Assembly: GCA_039028795.1 (NCBI GenBank)
Contig: JBCCHJ010000010.1
Coordinates: 1-64,000, forward strand
Origin: Thermohalobaculum sp039028795
Lineage (GTDB): Bacteria; Pseudomonadota; Alphaproteobacteria; Rhodobacterales; Rhodobacteraceae
Reading direction: 5' to 3'
Length of the DNA stretch: 64,000 nt
Below, one piece after another: positions 43,229 to 52,391 of this stretch. Both the position numbers and the translations under genes were made by a program. The notes under the pieces were generated by a model, which did not search any database, was not told where the DNA came from, and was given only the letters and a program-made list of their open reading frames with translations. Numbering within the stretch: position 1 is the first letter of the stretch; the number at the start of each line of letters is the position of its first letter.

Positions 43229-45109
43229 TTAGAGTGACCCTTCAGAGGGTGCAGAGACCTTGCTGATCCCGTGGGTTGTCTTGTCCCAATAATAAGGGGC
43301 GAATGCCAGCTCGATCACCGCTTTCCAAGCTGCGGCGGCGCCGACAGTCCAGTAGATTACCAGGGTTGGTACCCAGGCCAACAGTGCCAATTGCTCTCGG
43401 CGATGCAATGCCAGCACGGCGGAACTAAGCATCACCGCCTGACCCAGGACCAACACAAACGCCAAAGCCGCAAGCGCCCAGTCCGGCATGGCCGGCCCGT
43501 AAACCGAGTCCCCGGTAATCACCATCATCGTAATCGATGCCCAAAATAGCGGCATGGCCAGATAACTGGCCGCACCGCCCAGAAACAGCACCTGAAACCC
43601 GAAGAATCCGCCTGGACCCAATTCTCGCAGCAACGTCCGCGGTGTACGCATGTGACAGAGCCAGGTCATCATAAACCCTTTCAGCCATCGCGATCTTTGC
43701 CGGATCCAAGGCAGCATTTTGCAGTTCGCCTCTTCCTGAGTGGTCGAGGTCACAACGGCGGTCTTCAACCCGAAACGCGCCAGGCGCATGCCAAGGTCAG
43801 CATCCTCGGTCACGTTATGTGCATCCCAACCGCCCAGTCGCCGCAGCGCTGAAACCCGGAAGTAAACAGATGTGCCGCCCAGCGGGACCGGTAACCCCAA
43901 CCGTTCCCAGCCCCGCAGCAAAACATCGAACCAGATAGCATATTCGATCTGAAAACACCGGGTGATCCAGTTTTCCTGGGAATTGAAGAATGTAAGCTGG
44001 CACTGGACGCTGGCGACCTCGGGCGGGGCCGATTGGAAATATTCCGCGACGACACGCAACTGGTCACGATCTGGCGTGTCCTCGGCATCGAAAATCCCGA
44101 TGACGTCGCCATCGCAAAAATCCAATGCCAGATTCATGGCCCGCGGTTTCGTTCGCGGCGCGCCGTCGGGCAGGATAATCGGTGTGATCCAAGGCGGCAA
44201 ATCCATCTGCAGCGCGGCGTGGATTGTCTTTAGATCGTTTGCCTCAAGCAGCAGCTTCACATCCAGACATTCTGGCGGATAGTCCAGCCGCCTTAGGCTT
44301 TCTGTCAGCGGCGCGATCATTGCAACTTCGTCATAGAGAGGCACTAAAAGCGAGATCTTCGGCAAAGGCCGGTGGTCTGCCAGAACCACAGCGCCTTCGC
44401 GCGTTGCCCGTATGGGCACGCGTTTACGACTGACCAAAAGAACGGCGAGCCGGGTAATCGTTGTCACTGTACATAGCAGCAGCAACAAAAAGCCGATGGC
44501 TGCCAAAGCCGTCGTTGCGGAAGCCAGAGCCACTGACAAGCCAAGGCCAAGTACCGCCAGCAAACCATAGCGCTGGGCGCCGAGTGTTCGCACCGAAAGC
44601 TGGGCTGGCGTCCGACGCACAGCGCGATCCGCCAGTTCCGATCCGAAAAGATCCAACATCGCCTGATCCACAGCAGGTCGGCTGGCGACCAGGAAGAATG
44701 CGATGCCGTGTAAGCTTTGCAACGCACCGACCGCTTCGCGCGCGCGAAGCGGTTCCGCCGTGACATAGGCCATGATGCTGCCAACGCGGCGCCAAGGCAA
44801 AATCCGGTAGCGAAGACAAAGATCCAGATCCTCGGGCCGGGCAACGGACGGATCCGGCGGGTCCCGGCGAAGATCCGCATAGCCGAGGTTCATACAATCG
44901 GCTTTGGCAGCGGCCACCTGTTCAGGATCGGCCCAACCGCGGGCGATCAGAACATCCGGCAGCGCGATCCCCGACCTGGGCGCGATAGCTTTTGCTTCGG
45001 TAAGGTGGTCTTGCCGAACCCACCCGTTGGCTAGCATCAACTCGGAGAAGCTGTCTTCCTCGATCCGAAAGTCGCCGCCTGTCAGCAGGCTGAATGGCAG
45101 AATGCTCAT
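43229..45109 (-). CDS. Membrane glycosyltransferase, family 2, with N-terminal T2SSE-like domain
   Basis: 626 residues. About 1-170 resemble the N-terminal domain of type II secretion GspE/PilB proteins (LLTEAK-like, ARPEDLDLCLRYRILPW). Two membrane segments follow at about 180-225. The GT2 core has LVPLYDE, IFDAEDTPD (DxD), TEDADLGMRL and the RQRSRWLKG motif, then four C-terminal membrane segments. It is probably a processive polysaccharide synthase of the XagB type. The product is unknown. The 260 bp upstream are AT-rich and likely hold its promoter. Confidence 0.88.
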   Translation of the reverse strand: MSILPFSLLTGGDFRIEEDSFSELMLANGWVRQDHLTEAKAIAPRSGIALPDVLIARGWADPEQVAAAKADCMNLGYADLRRDPPDPSVARPEDLDLCLRYRILPWRRVGSIMAYVTAEPLRAREAVGALQSLHGIAFFLVASRPAVDQAMLDLFGSELADRAVRRTPAQLSVRTLGAQRYGLLAVLGLGLSVALASATTALAAIGFLLLLLCTVTTITRLAVLLVSRKRVPIRATREGAVVLADHRPLPKISLLVPLYDEVAMIAPLTESLRRLDYPPECLDVKLLLEANDLKTIHAALQMDLPPWITPIILPDGAPRTKPRAMNLALDFCDGDVIGIFDAEDTPDRDQLRVVAEYFQSAPPEVASVQCQLTFFNSQENWITRCFQIEYAIWFDVLLRGWERLGLPVPLGGTSVYFRVSALRRLGGWDAHNVTEDADLGMRLARFGLKTAVVTSTTQEEANCKMLPWIRQRSRWLKGFMMTWLCHMRTPRTLLRELGPGGFFGFQVLFLGGAASYLAMPLFWASITMMVITGDSVYGPAMPDWALAALAFVLVLGQAVMLSSAVLALHRREQLALLAWVPTLVIYWTVGAAAAWKAVIELAFAPYYWDKTTHGISKVSAPSEGSL

Positions 45110-45370
45110 GACCAGACCGGTGGCGTTTTTTGTTCCGCCGTCGAGCGCAAAATCTGCCTCCGCTTCGTTATTCAGGCGGAGAAATGCTTTCTCGGATTTG
45201 GTTAAAACTATTTTAAAACAGGCAGTTAATTGTTCTTTAGCGCTTCAAATTTAGTTCAAATTTTAACTAATTTCAGAGATCCGAATTTACCCTCTCATCA
45301 TTCGGTGGAACGCAAATCTAAACCCAGAGGGTGGGCGCGTCTGCTGCCGGTGATGAGTGGATGGAACGTT

Positions 45371-45709
45371 CTATCGCGGGGTCAGCCGCGCAGTGGCCAA
45401 GGTGTCATAGCCGTCCTTGCCGTTCCATCGATCGTAAGTGGCGTCATAGCCACCATCTGACCGAGGTGTGTAGGTCCAGCGCAGGCCATCAGTGAATTTC
45501 TCAACCACGATCGTATTGCCGTCCCTGCTGTATGGAACTGGGAACTGACACTGCAGTTGTAGATCCTCTCGGCAGATTTTCAGCCGGTCTTCGCTGAGGA
45601 TCTCCATCGAGTGGGGCACCAAGCCATTCCAATCGCCGATGAAGACGTCGCCGGCATTAGCAATCTGCGGCAACACAACAGCCACAACAACGCATGCGGA
45701 GAGCCGCAC
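45371..45709 (-). CDS. Small secreted protein of unknown function
   Basis: 112 residues with a signal peptide ending near ANA. The mature part has two Cys (ICREDLQLQC) that may pair, and a beta-rich rest (GNTIVVEKFTDGLRWTY, GYDATYDRW). The start lies directly after the carA stop, so it probably shares the carA transcript. No family recognised. Confidence 0.65.
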   Translation of the reverse strand: MRLSACVVVAVVLPQIANAGDVFIGDWNGLVPHSMEILSEDRLKICREDLQLQCQFPVPYSRDGNTIVVEKFTDGLRWTYTPRSDGGYDATYDRWNGKDGYDTLATARLTPR

Positions 45710-45710
45710 C

Positions 45711-46886
45711 TTAGGCCTCCATCGCCGCGACGAAACGGTCGAACAGGTAGAAACTGTCCTGGGGACCAGGTGACGCTTCGGGGTGGTACTGCACGCTGAA
45801 GATCGGCTTGTCCGTCACCCGCAGCCCGCAATTCGTGCCATCAAATAAAGAGACATGCGTCTCGATCACCCCTTCTGGAAGTGTATCGGCATCCACTGTG
45901 AATCCATGGTTCATAGAGGTGATCTCTACCTTGCCGGTCTCTAGATCCTTCACAGGGTGGTTGGCCCCGTGATGTCCGGTGGACATCTTCTTCGTCTGTG
46001 CGCCCAAGGCCAGCGCCAGCATCTGGTGGCCTAGGCAAATGCCGAACACGGGCTTACCTGCCGCGATCACGCCCTGGATCATCGGCACGGCGTACTCTCC
46101 GGTAGCTGCCGGATCACCTGGTCCATTCGATAGGAAAACTCCGTCCGGGCTTTGGGCCAAGACGTCTTCAGCCGTCGCGGTCGCGGGCACGACCGTGACA
46201 TCGCAGCCGGACGAGGCAAGGCAGCGCAGGATCGTCCGCTTCGCACCGAAATCCACGGCGACTACCTTGTGGCGGGGGCTTTCCTGCCGGGCAAAGCCGT
46301 CGGGCCAAGCCCAACGCATTTCATCCCAACGATAGGACTGGGTGCAGGTGACTTCGATCGCCATGTCGCGCCCGTCGATTGGGGCAAACCCTTGTGCCGC
46401 GGCAACCAGGGCATCCGTGTCAATCACTCCGTCAGCAGCATGGCCAATGGCCACATGCGGCATCCCCTGGTCGCGGATCAGCCGGGTTAACCGTCGAGTG
46501 TCGATTCCCGAAATTCCAATGCGGCCCCGTTTCGAAAGCCAGGCCGAAAGATGTTCCGTGGCACGCCAGTTCGAGGGCTCGGTCACATCCCATTTCACCA
46601 CCATCGCGCGGGCGACGGGATCGCCCGTTTCCTCATCCTGGGCATTGGCACCAACGTTACCGATATGCGGGAAGGTGAAGGTCACGATCTGCCCGGCATA
46701 AGACGGGTCTGTCATAATCTCCTGATATCCTGTCATCGCGGTGTTGAAGCAAAGCTCGCCCACCGTGGTCCCGGTGGCACCGAATCCCATGCCCCAGATC
46801 AGTGTCCCGTCCGCCAGCGCCAAACAGGCCGTCGGTGTGTCTGGCTGCACCAGAAAGTTCGATTGAGTTTCGGGGCTTAAGCTCAT
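45711..46886 (-). CDS. carA: Carbamoyl-phosphate synthase small subunit
   Basis: 391 residues. The glutamine amidotransferase subunit has its nucleophile Cys in FGICLGHQML and the His/Glu pair in VQYHPEASPGP. ALADGTLIWGMGFGA and FSFPHIGNVG-like segments are the N-terminal signatures. The ATG at 46886 is preferred; an in-frame start at 46949 adds unrelated residues. It supplies ammonia for arginine and pyrimidine synthesis; carB is not in the window. Confidence 0.96.
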   Translation of the reverse strand: MSLSPETQSNFLVQPDTPTACLALADGTLIWGMGFGATGTTVGELCFNTAMTGYQEIMTDPSYAGQIVTFTFPHIGNVGANAQDEETGDPVARAMVVKWDVTEPSNWRATEHLSAWLSKRGRIGISGIDTRRLTRLIRDQGMPHVAIGHAADGVIDTDALVAAAQGFAPIDGRDMAIEVTCTQSYRWDEMRWAWPDGFARQESPRHKVVAVDFGAKRTILRCLASSGCDVTVVPATATAEDVLAQSPDGVFLSNGPGDPAATGEYAVPMIQGVIAAGKPVFGICLGHQMLALALGAQTKKMSTGHHGANHPVKDLETGKVEITSMNHGFTVDADTLPEGVIETHVSLFDGTNCGLRVTDKPIFSVQYHPEASPGPQDSFYLFDRFVAAMEA

Positions 46887-47127
46887 TTCCTGGTGCACCT
46901 TTCGAAGTACTGGCGGAACCGATGGCCCGCCAATGCAGTCCAGCCGCACCCGTGACCCGGCGCAAATTATGCTTGAGGCCTCTGACGGTCAAGCGATGAA
47001 TGAAATTTAATAAGTGTTTATAAATCAATAAGTTAGCAACAATCTACGTTGTTGCCGGGCGCAAGTTTGTCGTGCTAGGGTCCGCGCCCCAGGCCGCACG
47101 GAGGCGGCGTTACAGGGTGGGTTTCAT

Positions 47128-47577
47128 ATGCGTGACCGGATTACCGATGCCTTGAAAGACGCCATGCGTGCCAAGGACTCGGTCCGACTTTCGACGCTGC
47201 GGCTGATGTCAGCCGCACTGAAGGATCAGGACATCGCCAAGCGATCCAGCGGATCGGATCCTATGTCGGACTCCGAGATAATGTCGCTCTTGGCCAAGAT
47301 GGTGAAACAGCGGGAGGATTCGGCCAAAGCTTACGATGAGGCGGGGCGCATGGAGTTGGCGGAACAGGAACGCGCCGAACAGTGCGTGATCCGTGAGTTC
47401 CTGCCGAAGCAAATGTCTGATGATGAAGTTAATGCCGCGATTTCGAAGGTAATCGAAGACACAGGTGCCAGTACGATCCGCGACATGGGCAAGGTGATGG
47501 GCGCTTTGAAGGCCGGATATGCCGGACGTATGGATTTCGGAAAGGCCGGCGGGCAGGTCAAAGCGGCTTTGGGATAG
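47128..47577 (+). CDS. GatB/YqeY domain protein
   Basis: 149 residues, YqeY family. RITDALKDAMRAKDSVRLSTLRLMSAALKD at the start, MVKQREDSAKAYDEAGR, and the end GKVMGALKAGYAGRMDFGKAGG-V are typical. The domain binds tRNA in the amidotransferase GatB; the free-standing protein has no proven role. It is divergent from carA and ten bases before the FkbM gene. Confidence 0.9.
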   Translation: MRDRITDALKDAMRAKDSVRLSTLRLMSAALKDQDIAKRSSGSDPMSDSEIMSLLAKMVKQREDSAKAYDEAGRMELAEQERAEQCVIREFLPKQMSDDEVNAAISKVIEDTGASTIRDMGKVMGALKAGYAGRMDFGKAGGQVKAALG

Positions 47578-47586
47578 CCCGGCGCA

Positions 47587-48393
47587 ATGGATGCCAGTGA
47601 CCTTCAGGCCAAATACGAACGGGCGAAGACACTTTTAAATGGCGGCCAAAAGCAACTGGCGGATGCCCATCGCCATTTGCGAGAGATCCTTCCAAATGTC
47701 CGGCAGGTTCGTGCACGTGGTGCAATCAATGAACGGATCTGGTCCTGCGAAAGGGCGCTTGGCCAACGTACCAGCTACTTCAGTCAGGCTGGCCAGGACG
47801 CATACCTGGACGAGCGGATTTTCAAAGGCAAACGCGAAGGTGTCTTTGTCGAAATCGGCGGCTATGACGGCGTCACCGGTTCGAACTGCTTGTTCTTTGA
47901 AATGATGCGCGGATGGTCGGGGATTGTGATCGAACCATCTCCTACATTTTTCGAAAGGGCGGCATCAACCCGAAAGGCGACCTGTCTGCAAGTGGCTCTG
48001 GCCGATCAAGAAGGCGAGGCGGAGTTTCTGGAAGTTCAAGAAGGTTTCAGCCAGATGTCCGGCCTCACAGCCAGCTATGATGAGGGTCTTCGGAACCAAG
48101 TCGAGTCCGATCCGAGACACAAGGGCGAATTGATCAAGGTGAAGACCCAGACGCTAGAACAAATCTTGGATCACGCGGAGTTCAGCCAGATTGATTACAT
48201 ATCTTTGGATGTGGAAGGCGGAGAGATGTCAGTGCTGTCATCCTTTCCATTCGACAAGTACGACATTCGCGCCTGGACGATCGAGAATAATACGTCCGAT
48301 ACCGAGGTGCCTGAGTTGATGATGTCTAAGGGATATCAGCGCGTCGAAGCGATTGGGGTCGATGACGTCTATGTCGGGGGTAGGACAGCCTGA
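47587..48393 (+). CDS. FkbM-family methyltransferase
   Basis: 268 residues. The SAM-binding motif is FVEIGGYDGVTGSNCLFFE, followed by GIVIEPSPTFFERA and the FkbM motif DYISLDVEGGEMSVL. An 80-residue helical N-terminal extension contains LRDIL-type repeats. Enzymes of this family methylate hydroxyls of sugars or lipids; substrate unknown. It begins nine bases after yqeY and is probably co-transcribed. Confidence 0.88.
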   Translation: MDASDLQAKYERAKTLLNGGQKQLADAHRHLREILPNVRQVRARGAINERIWSCERALGQRTSYFSQAGQDAYLDERIFKGKREGVFVEIGGYDGVTGSNCLFFEMMRGWSGIVIEPSPTFFERAASTRKATCLQVALADQEGEAEFLEVQEGFSQMSGLTASYDEGLRNQVESDPRHKGELIKVKTQTLEQILDHAEFSQIDYISLDVEGGEMSVLSSFPFDKYDIRAWTIENNTSDTEVPELMMSKGYQRVEAIGVDDVYVGGRTA

Positions 48394-49000
48394 TTACAAT
48401 TCCCTGGATGCGCGTCTAATGCAAAAATTCATACAGCTACGTTATGAGGCCGATGCGCCGCCCGCAGGTAGGCGGTCGATTCGATTTCGACTAGGGCGTC
48501 ATCTCAAAAAGGCCGCACACAACCAGCTTCGATATGGTGGGGAAGTGATGGTCTAGAGCCCGCCGGATCACTAGCACGCGTCATTGGTTTGTAGCTGAGT
48601 GTTAAAGTGACGGGAGACTATTCAGCCTTCAGCATCGAAGCATGAAAAACTGAAGTCCATTTGGCTCTCATCGACGGATCGCAATGCCTAAAGGCGAATC
48701 GTTGTCCGAGCGGGAACCGCATCTGGGCCGACGCCCAAAAGTCTGACTTTTTGCCGAGGCGTCGGCGTAAGTCGCGAGGTGTTCAATCCGCAAATTTACG
48801 TGTGCGGCCTCGATCCACCTGCGCATTGAAGACTTCAAATTTCGCTCTCTCTCCTATGAAGCGAATCGTTGACCAATTTTTCCTGCGATGGTCAGGTCAG
48901 CGATCGCGACAAAACTGTCACATGTCGCGATTAGACGTTCGGCGTTCTCGGGGGGAGGATGCTTCAAATCCACCGCTCGTTCGTCAGGAGAGGGAATATC
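48394..49000. other. 607-bp region without a supported gene
   Basis: No reading frame here has recognisable content. A frame at 48353-48556 overlaps the FkbM gene end and gives an Arg-rich 67-residue product that I do not accept. The right end (about 48900-49000) probably carries the promoter of the ABC operon and its AGGAGAGGG ribosome-binding site. No tRNA, IS end or strong terminator was seen. Confidence 0.5.
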
Positions 49001-51070
49001 ATGCGAAATCTTATCTTATCCGGTGCCTCGGCCCTTGCCATCGCGGCAATGGCGCCTGTCGCCCCGGGCTTTACTGGGTCCGCCCATGCAGCCGACTGCC
49101 CGGCCATCACGGTCGCGGAAGACCAAGGCTTGTCGGGCGCCTTCCCGCAGCAGTTTGAACTGGCCGAGTTCCAGGCCGCGGGAAGCTGCACCTTGACATT
49201 CCAGGAAAACCCCGACATCGGCGCGCTGAACGGAGAGATTCAGGGCAACCCCGATCTGCCGGCTTTGGCGGATCGCCTGCCGGAAGAGCCGCTGGTGGTC
49301 GTACCTTACGCCTCGGTCGGTAAATACGGTGGTCAGTTGGACGTTCTGTCGAACGCTACGGAAGCCGGTACGTCGGACTTCCTATCAGTTCGTCACGTTA
49401 ACTTTGTGCGTTTTTCGGATGATCTGCAGACCATCGTGCCGAACATCGCCAAAGGCTGGAAGTGGAATGACGACTTTACGCACCTGACCTTCTATCTGCG
49501 CAAAGGCCACAAGTGGTCAGACGGTGCACCGTTCACGGCTGCTGACGTTGCCTTCTGGTATGATGATCTGAACTTCGACACCAATGTCATCGAAAAGCCA
49601 AAGGACTATCTGTTGGCCGGCGGCGAGAAGATGACCGTCGTCGTCGTCAATGACCAAGAGGTCCGCTTCGAAATGGCGGCGCCGAAGCCGGGCTTCCTGT
49701 CGCACTTCGCGACGCACTTCGCGCAACCGTTCCAGCCAGTGCACTTCCTGGGGAAGTATCATCCGAAGCACAACGCTGACGCGGATGCCGAGGCGAAAAA
49801 GCTGGGATTTGAGTCCGGCTATGAGGTCGTGAACTTCTACCACGGCCAGTCGGACTGGACGGATACGCCGTCGCCAATGCTGCGCGATGCGGCCAAGGCG
49901 GCAACGTTGCCCTATGCAACCCAGCCGACCTTGGAAAGCCACATCTACATCAACGATACGACCGAAGGCCGGAAGCTAGTCGCCAACCCGTACTTCCACC
50001 AAGTGGACACGGCCGGGAACCAGTTGCCCTATATCAGCCGTCAGGACGAGGTCTATATCAACGAAAACCAGGTTCGGATCCTGAAGATCACGTCTGGTGA
50101 GGTTGACTATAAGTCCCAGTCGCTACAGCTGCCGGATGCTCCGACGATGTTGGAGAACCAGGAAAAGGGCGGCTACAAGGTCGATCTCCGCCCGGAAGTC
50201 ACCATGGGTGTCTTCGCATTCAACGTGACCTCGGAAGATCCGGAAAAGCGCAAGGTCTTTGGCGATCTGAAGTTCCGTCAAGCCATGTCGCTTGCCATGA
50301 ACCGGGCCGAAATGAACGAGACCGTATTCTTCGGCTTGGGTGAGCCCCGGCAATATGTTGGCTTCTCGCCTCTGCCGGAATTCATCGACCAATCCTGGCT
50401 GACCCATATGGCCGACTATAATCCGGACCAGGCGAAATCGCTACTGGATGAAATCGGCATGGTCGACAAAGATGGTGACGGTTTCCGCGAGCTGCCGAAC
50501 GGCAACCCGATCACGCTGAACCTGCAATTCGCCACCCAAGGTGCGTCACAGGCGATCGTTGAATTCGTCGGCCAGAACTGGGCGGATGTGGGCGTGAAAA
50601 CCCAGGTCAAGGAAGTGACGCCGGATGAATATCGGTCGGCTCAATCTGCGAACAAGTTGGACGTTATGATCTGGCGGAAATCGCAGCCACTTGCCATCGT
50701 TCTGGGCAACGCCGAACTGTGGTTCCCTCCGTTTGAAAACTACTTCGGGGTCCGTACGGGCATGGAGTGGTCCAAATGGATGGACTCGAACGGTTCGGAA
50801 GGTGTCGAGCCGCCAGCTTATGTGAAAGAGCTTTCGGCTGACATCGAAGCCTTCCAGGCCGCGGATCAGAACAGCCAGGAATTTGCTGATCTGGGCAACC
50901 GTCTGGTCAAGAACATGACCGAAAACCTGCTGTTCATTGGCACTGTTAACGCACCGGCGCCGATGATCCACCACAACAAGTTGCAGAACTTCACCGAGTT
51001 TAAAACGCACAGCTACGAGTACTACCGCACATACCCGTACCGCGCGACGCAGTGGTGGTTGGACGAATAA
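49001..51070 (+). CDS. Peptide-type ABC transporter, periplasmic binding protein
   Basis: 689 residues, SBP family 5 (DppA/OppA-like), larger than usual. The ATG at 49001 has AGGAG upstream and starts a signal peptide ending GSAHA at about residue 28. The mature N-terminus has two Cys (ADCPAIT, GSCTLTF) and an extra 60 residues before the family core. The core includes LRKGHKWSDGAPFTAADVAFWYDDL and VGKYGG. The ligand is unknown, perhaps an oligopeptide or sugar acid. A terminator-like hairpin follows the gene. Confidence 0.88.
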   Translation: MRNLILSGASALAIAAMAPVAPGFTGSAHAADCPAITVAEDQGLSGAFPQQFELAEFQAAGSCTLTFQENPDIGALNGEIQGNPDLPALADRLPEEPLVVVPYASVGKYGGQLDVLSNATEAGTSDFLSVRHVNFVRFSDDLQTIVPNIAKGWKWNDDFTHLTFYLRKGHKWSDGAPFTAADVAFWYDDLNFDTNVIEKPKDYLLAGGEKMTVVVVNDQEVRFEMAAPKPGFLSHFATHFAQPFQPVHFLGKYHPKHNADADAEAKKLGFESGYEVVNFYHGQSDWTDTPSPMLRDAAKAATLPYATQPTLESHIYINDTTEGRKLVANPYFHQVDTAGNQLPYISRQDEVYINENQVRILKITSGEVDYKSQSLQLPDAPTMLENQEKGGYKVDLRPEVTMGVFAFNVTSEDPEKRKVFGDLKFRQAMSLAMNRAEMNETVFFGLGEPRQYVGFSPLPEFIDQSWLTHMADYNPDQAKSLLDEIGMVDKDGDGFRELPNGNPITLNLQFATQGASQAIVEFVGQNWADVGVKTQVKEVTPDEYRSAQSANKLDVMIWRKSQPLAIVLGNAELWFPPFENYFGVRTGMEWSKWMDSNGSEGVEPPAYVKELSADIEAFQAADQNSQEFADLGNRLVKNMTENLLFIGTVNAPAPMIHHNKLQNFTEFKTHSYEYYRTYPYRATQWWLDE

Positions 51071-51103
51071 TCTTTCGCACCTGCGAATGGTGAATTGACA
51101 TCA

Positions 51104-51137
51104 CCCCGGGCTGAGGCAAACCTTGGCCCGGGGTTTT
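51104..51137 (+). terminator. Attenuator hairpin between binding protein and permease
   Basis: An 8-bp stem CCCCGGGC/GCCCGGGG (51104-51111 and 51126-51133) with a 14-base loop is followed by TTTT. It would allow more mRNA for the binding protein than for the membrane subunits, a common pattern in ABC importers. Confidence 0.75.
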
Positions 51138-51154
51138 CGGTGAGGGGACAACTC

Positions 51155-52159
51155 GTGCGGTTCCTGCAGTTTGCGCTGACACGTGCCTTTATGGCGGTCC
51201 TGACGCTGATGATGGTCTCTTTGATCGTCTTCAGCCTGATGGAATTTGTCCCGGCCGATTGCGCTGAACGCTACGTGGCGTTCAAGGTCACCTCTGGCCA
51301 GCAGATCACCGAAGCCGATGTTCAGGCGGAACGGATACGTCTAGGGCTGGACAAGCCCTTTCTTACGCGCTGGGCGACCTGGATGGGCAACGTCTTCATG
51401 AAAGGCGACTTCGGCGAAAGCTGCATTTTGCGGGTTTCGATCAACGATCTCTTGAAAGACAAGTTCTGGATCTCTCTCGGCATAGCGATGACCGCGCTGC
51501 TGGTTGCTTATGCCGTCGCCGTGCCCGTCGGGATCTACGCCGCAGCTTCGAACAACGCCTTCTTCAACAATTCACTGCGGTTTGTTTCTTACCTGGGCCT
51601 GGCAGTGCCAAACTTTCTGCTCGCCCTTGTGGTGCTGATGCTTTGGCTACATTTCACGGACACGCTATTAGTCGGAATTTTCTCGCCTGAGTACCGGGAC
51701 GCTCCATGGAGTTGGGACAAGTTCGTGGACTTTATGTCCCGGGCATGGTTGCCGATCTTCCTGCTGGGCTGGTCCGCGACCGCCTTTGCGCTGCAGACCG
51801 TGCGGGCGTTGATGCTGGATGAAATCGGCAAGCTCTACGTCACCGCGGCTGCGGCGCGCGGCATCACAGGGACCAAGCTTCTATGGAAGTACCCAGCCCG
51901 CCACGCCATGGGACCGGTGATTAACTCGCTGGGGTTCGACCTGAATCGGATTTTCAACGAGCTACCGGTGATTGCGCTTTTGCTGGTGCTGACTGAATCT
52001 GGCGCACTTCTGATCGAGGCCTTGGCTCGGTCGAATGATCAGCAACTTGCCGGAGCGATCATCTTCCTGCTGACCGCAAGCATCGTGTTCCTGAACTTCA
52101 TCACGGACATCGCGCTGGCCCTGATCGACCCGCGCGTACGCCGCGGACTGTTGGGGTAG
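51155..52159 (+). CDS. Peptide-type ABC transporter permease (DppB-like)
   Basis: 334 residues from a GTG at 51155, which has GAGGGG upstream; earlier starts at 51140 or 51095 would run into the hairpin. Six membrane segments are visible. The EAA-loop region is TAAAARGITGTKLLWKYPARHAMGP. The second loop has a Cys-containing FVPADCAERY segment. It pairs with the permease at 52392. Confidence 0.9.
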   Translation: MRFLQFALTRAFMAVLTLMMVSLIVFSLMEFVPADCAERYVAFKVTSGQQITEADVQAERIRLGLDKPFLTRWATWMGNVFMKGDFGESCILRVSINDLLKDKFWISLGIAMTALLVAYAVAVPVGIYAAASNNAFFNNSLRFVSYLGLAVPNFLLALVVLMLWLHFTDTLLVGIFSPEYRDAPWSWDKFVDFMSRAWLPIFLLGWSATAFALQTVRALMLDEIGKLYVTAAAARGITGTKLLWKYPARHAMGPVINSLGFDLNRIFNELPVIALLLVLTESGALLIEALARSNDQQLAGAIIFLLTASIVFLNFITDIALALIDPRVRRGLLG

Positions 52160-52391
52160 GGGAGATGAGAATGTCTTGCCCCTTTGCTCGCCCGGTCCGA
52201 AATCAAGCCGCGCAATGGCGCCGGTCCGCGCCCAACGGTCCCACGGAAGGGCGAATTTGTCTAAGCTCGCGCAAAGTTATGGCTGTAGGGGATGTGGCCA
52301 CTATAAATTTGCCTAGCACAACGTTTCTACTTGCCCATCCCCAGCTGGGGGATTCCGCGCCTTCACGAACGGCAAAGAGGGGCAGCTGATC
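52160..52391. other. Spacer between the two permease genes
   Basis: This 232-bp gap is unusual because other genes of the operon overlap. It contains a perfect 12-base palindrome CCCCAGCTGGGG at 52339-52350, which might be an operator or a stem-loop. A 74-codon frame (52165-52389) has no family features and is not accepted. The right end provides GAGGGG for the next gene. Confidence 0.4.

Noticed and set aside
48353..48556. 67-codon frame after the FkbM gene
   Set aside because: It overlaps the FkbM gene end, is Arg-rich, has no recognisable family features and no convincing ribosome-binding site.
52165..52389. 74-codon frame between the permeases
   Set aside because: Low-complexity, basic sequence without family features; more likely a spacer.
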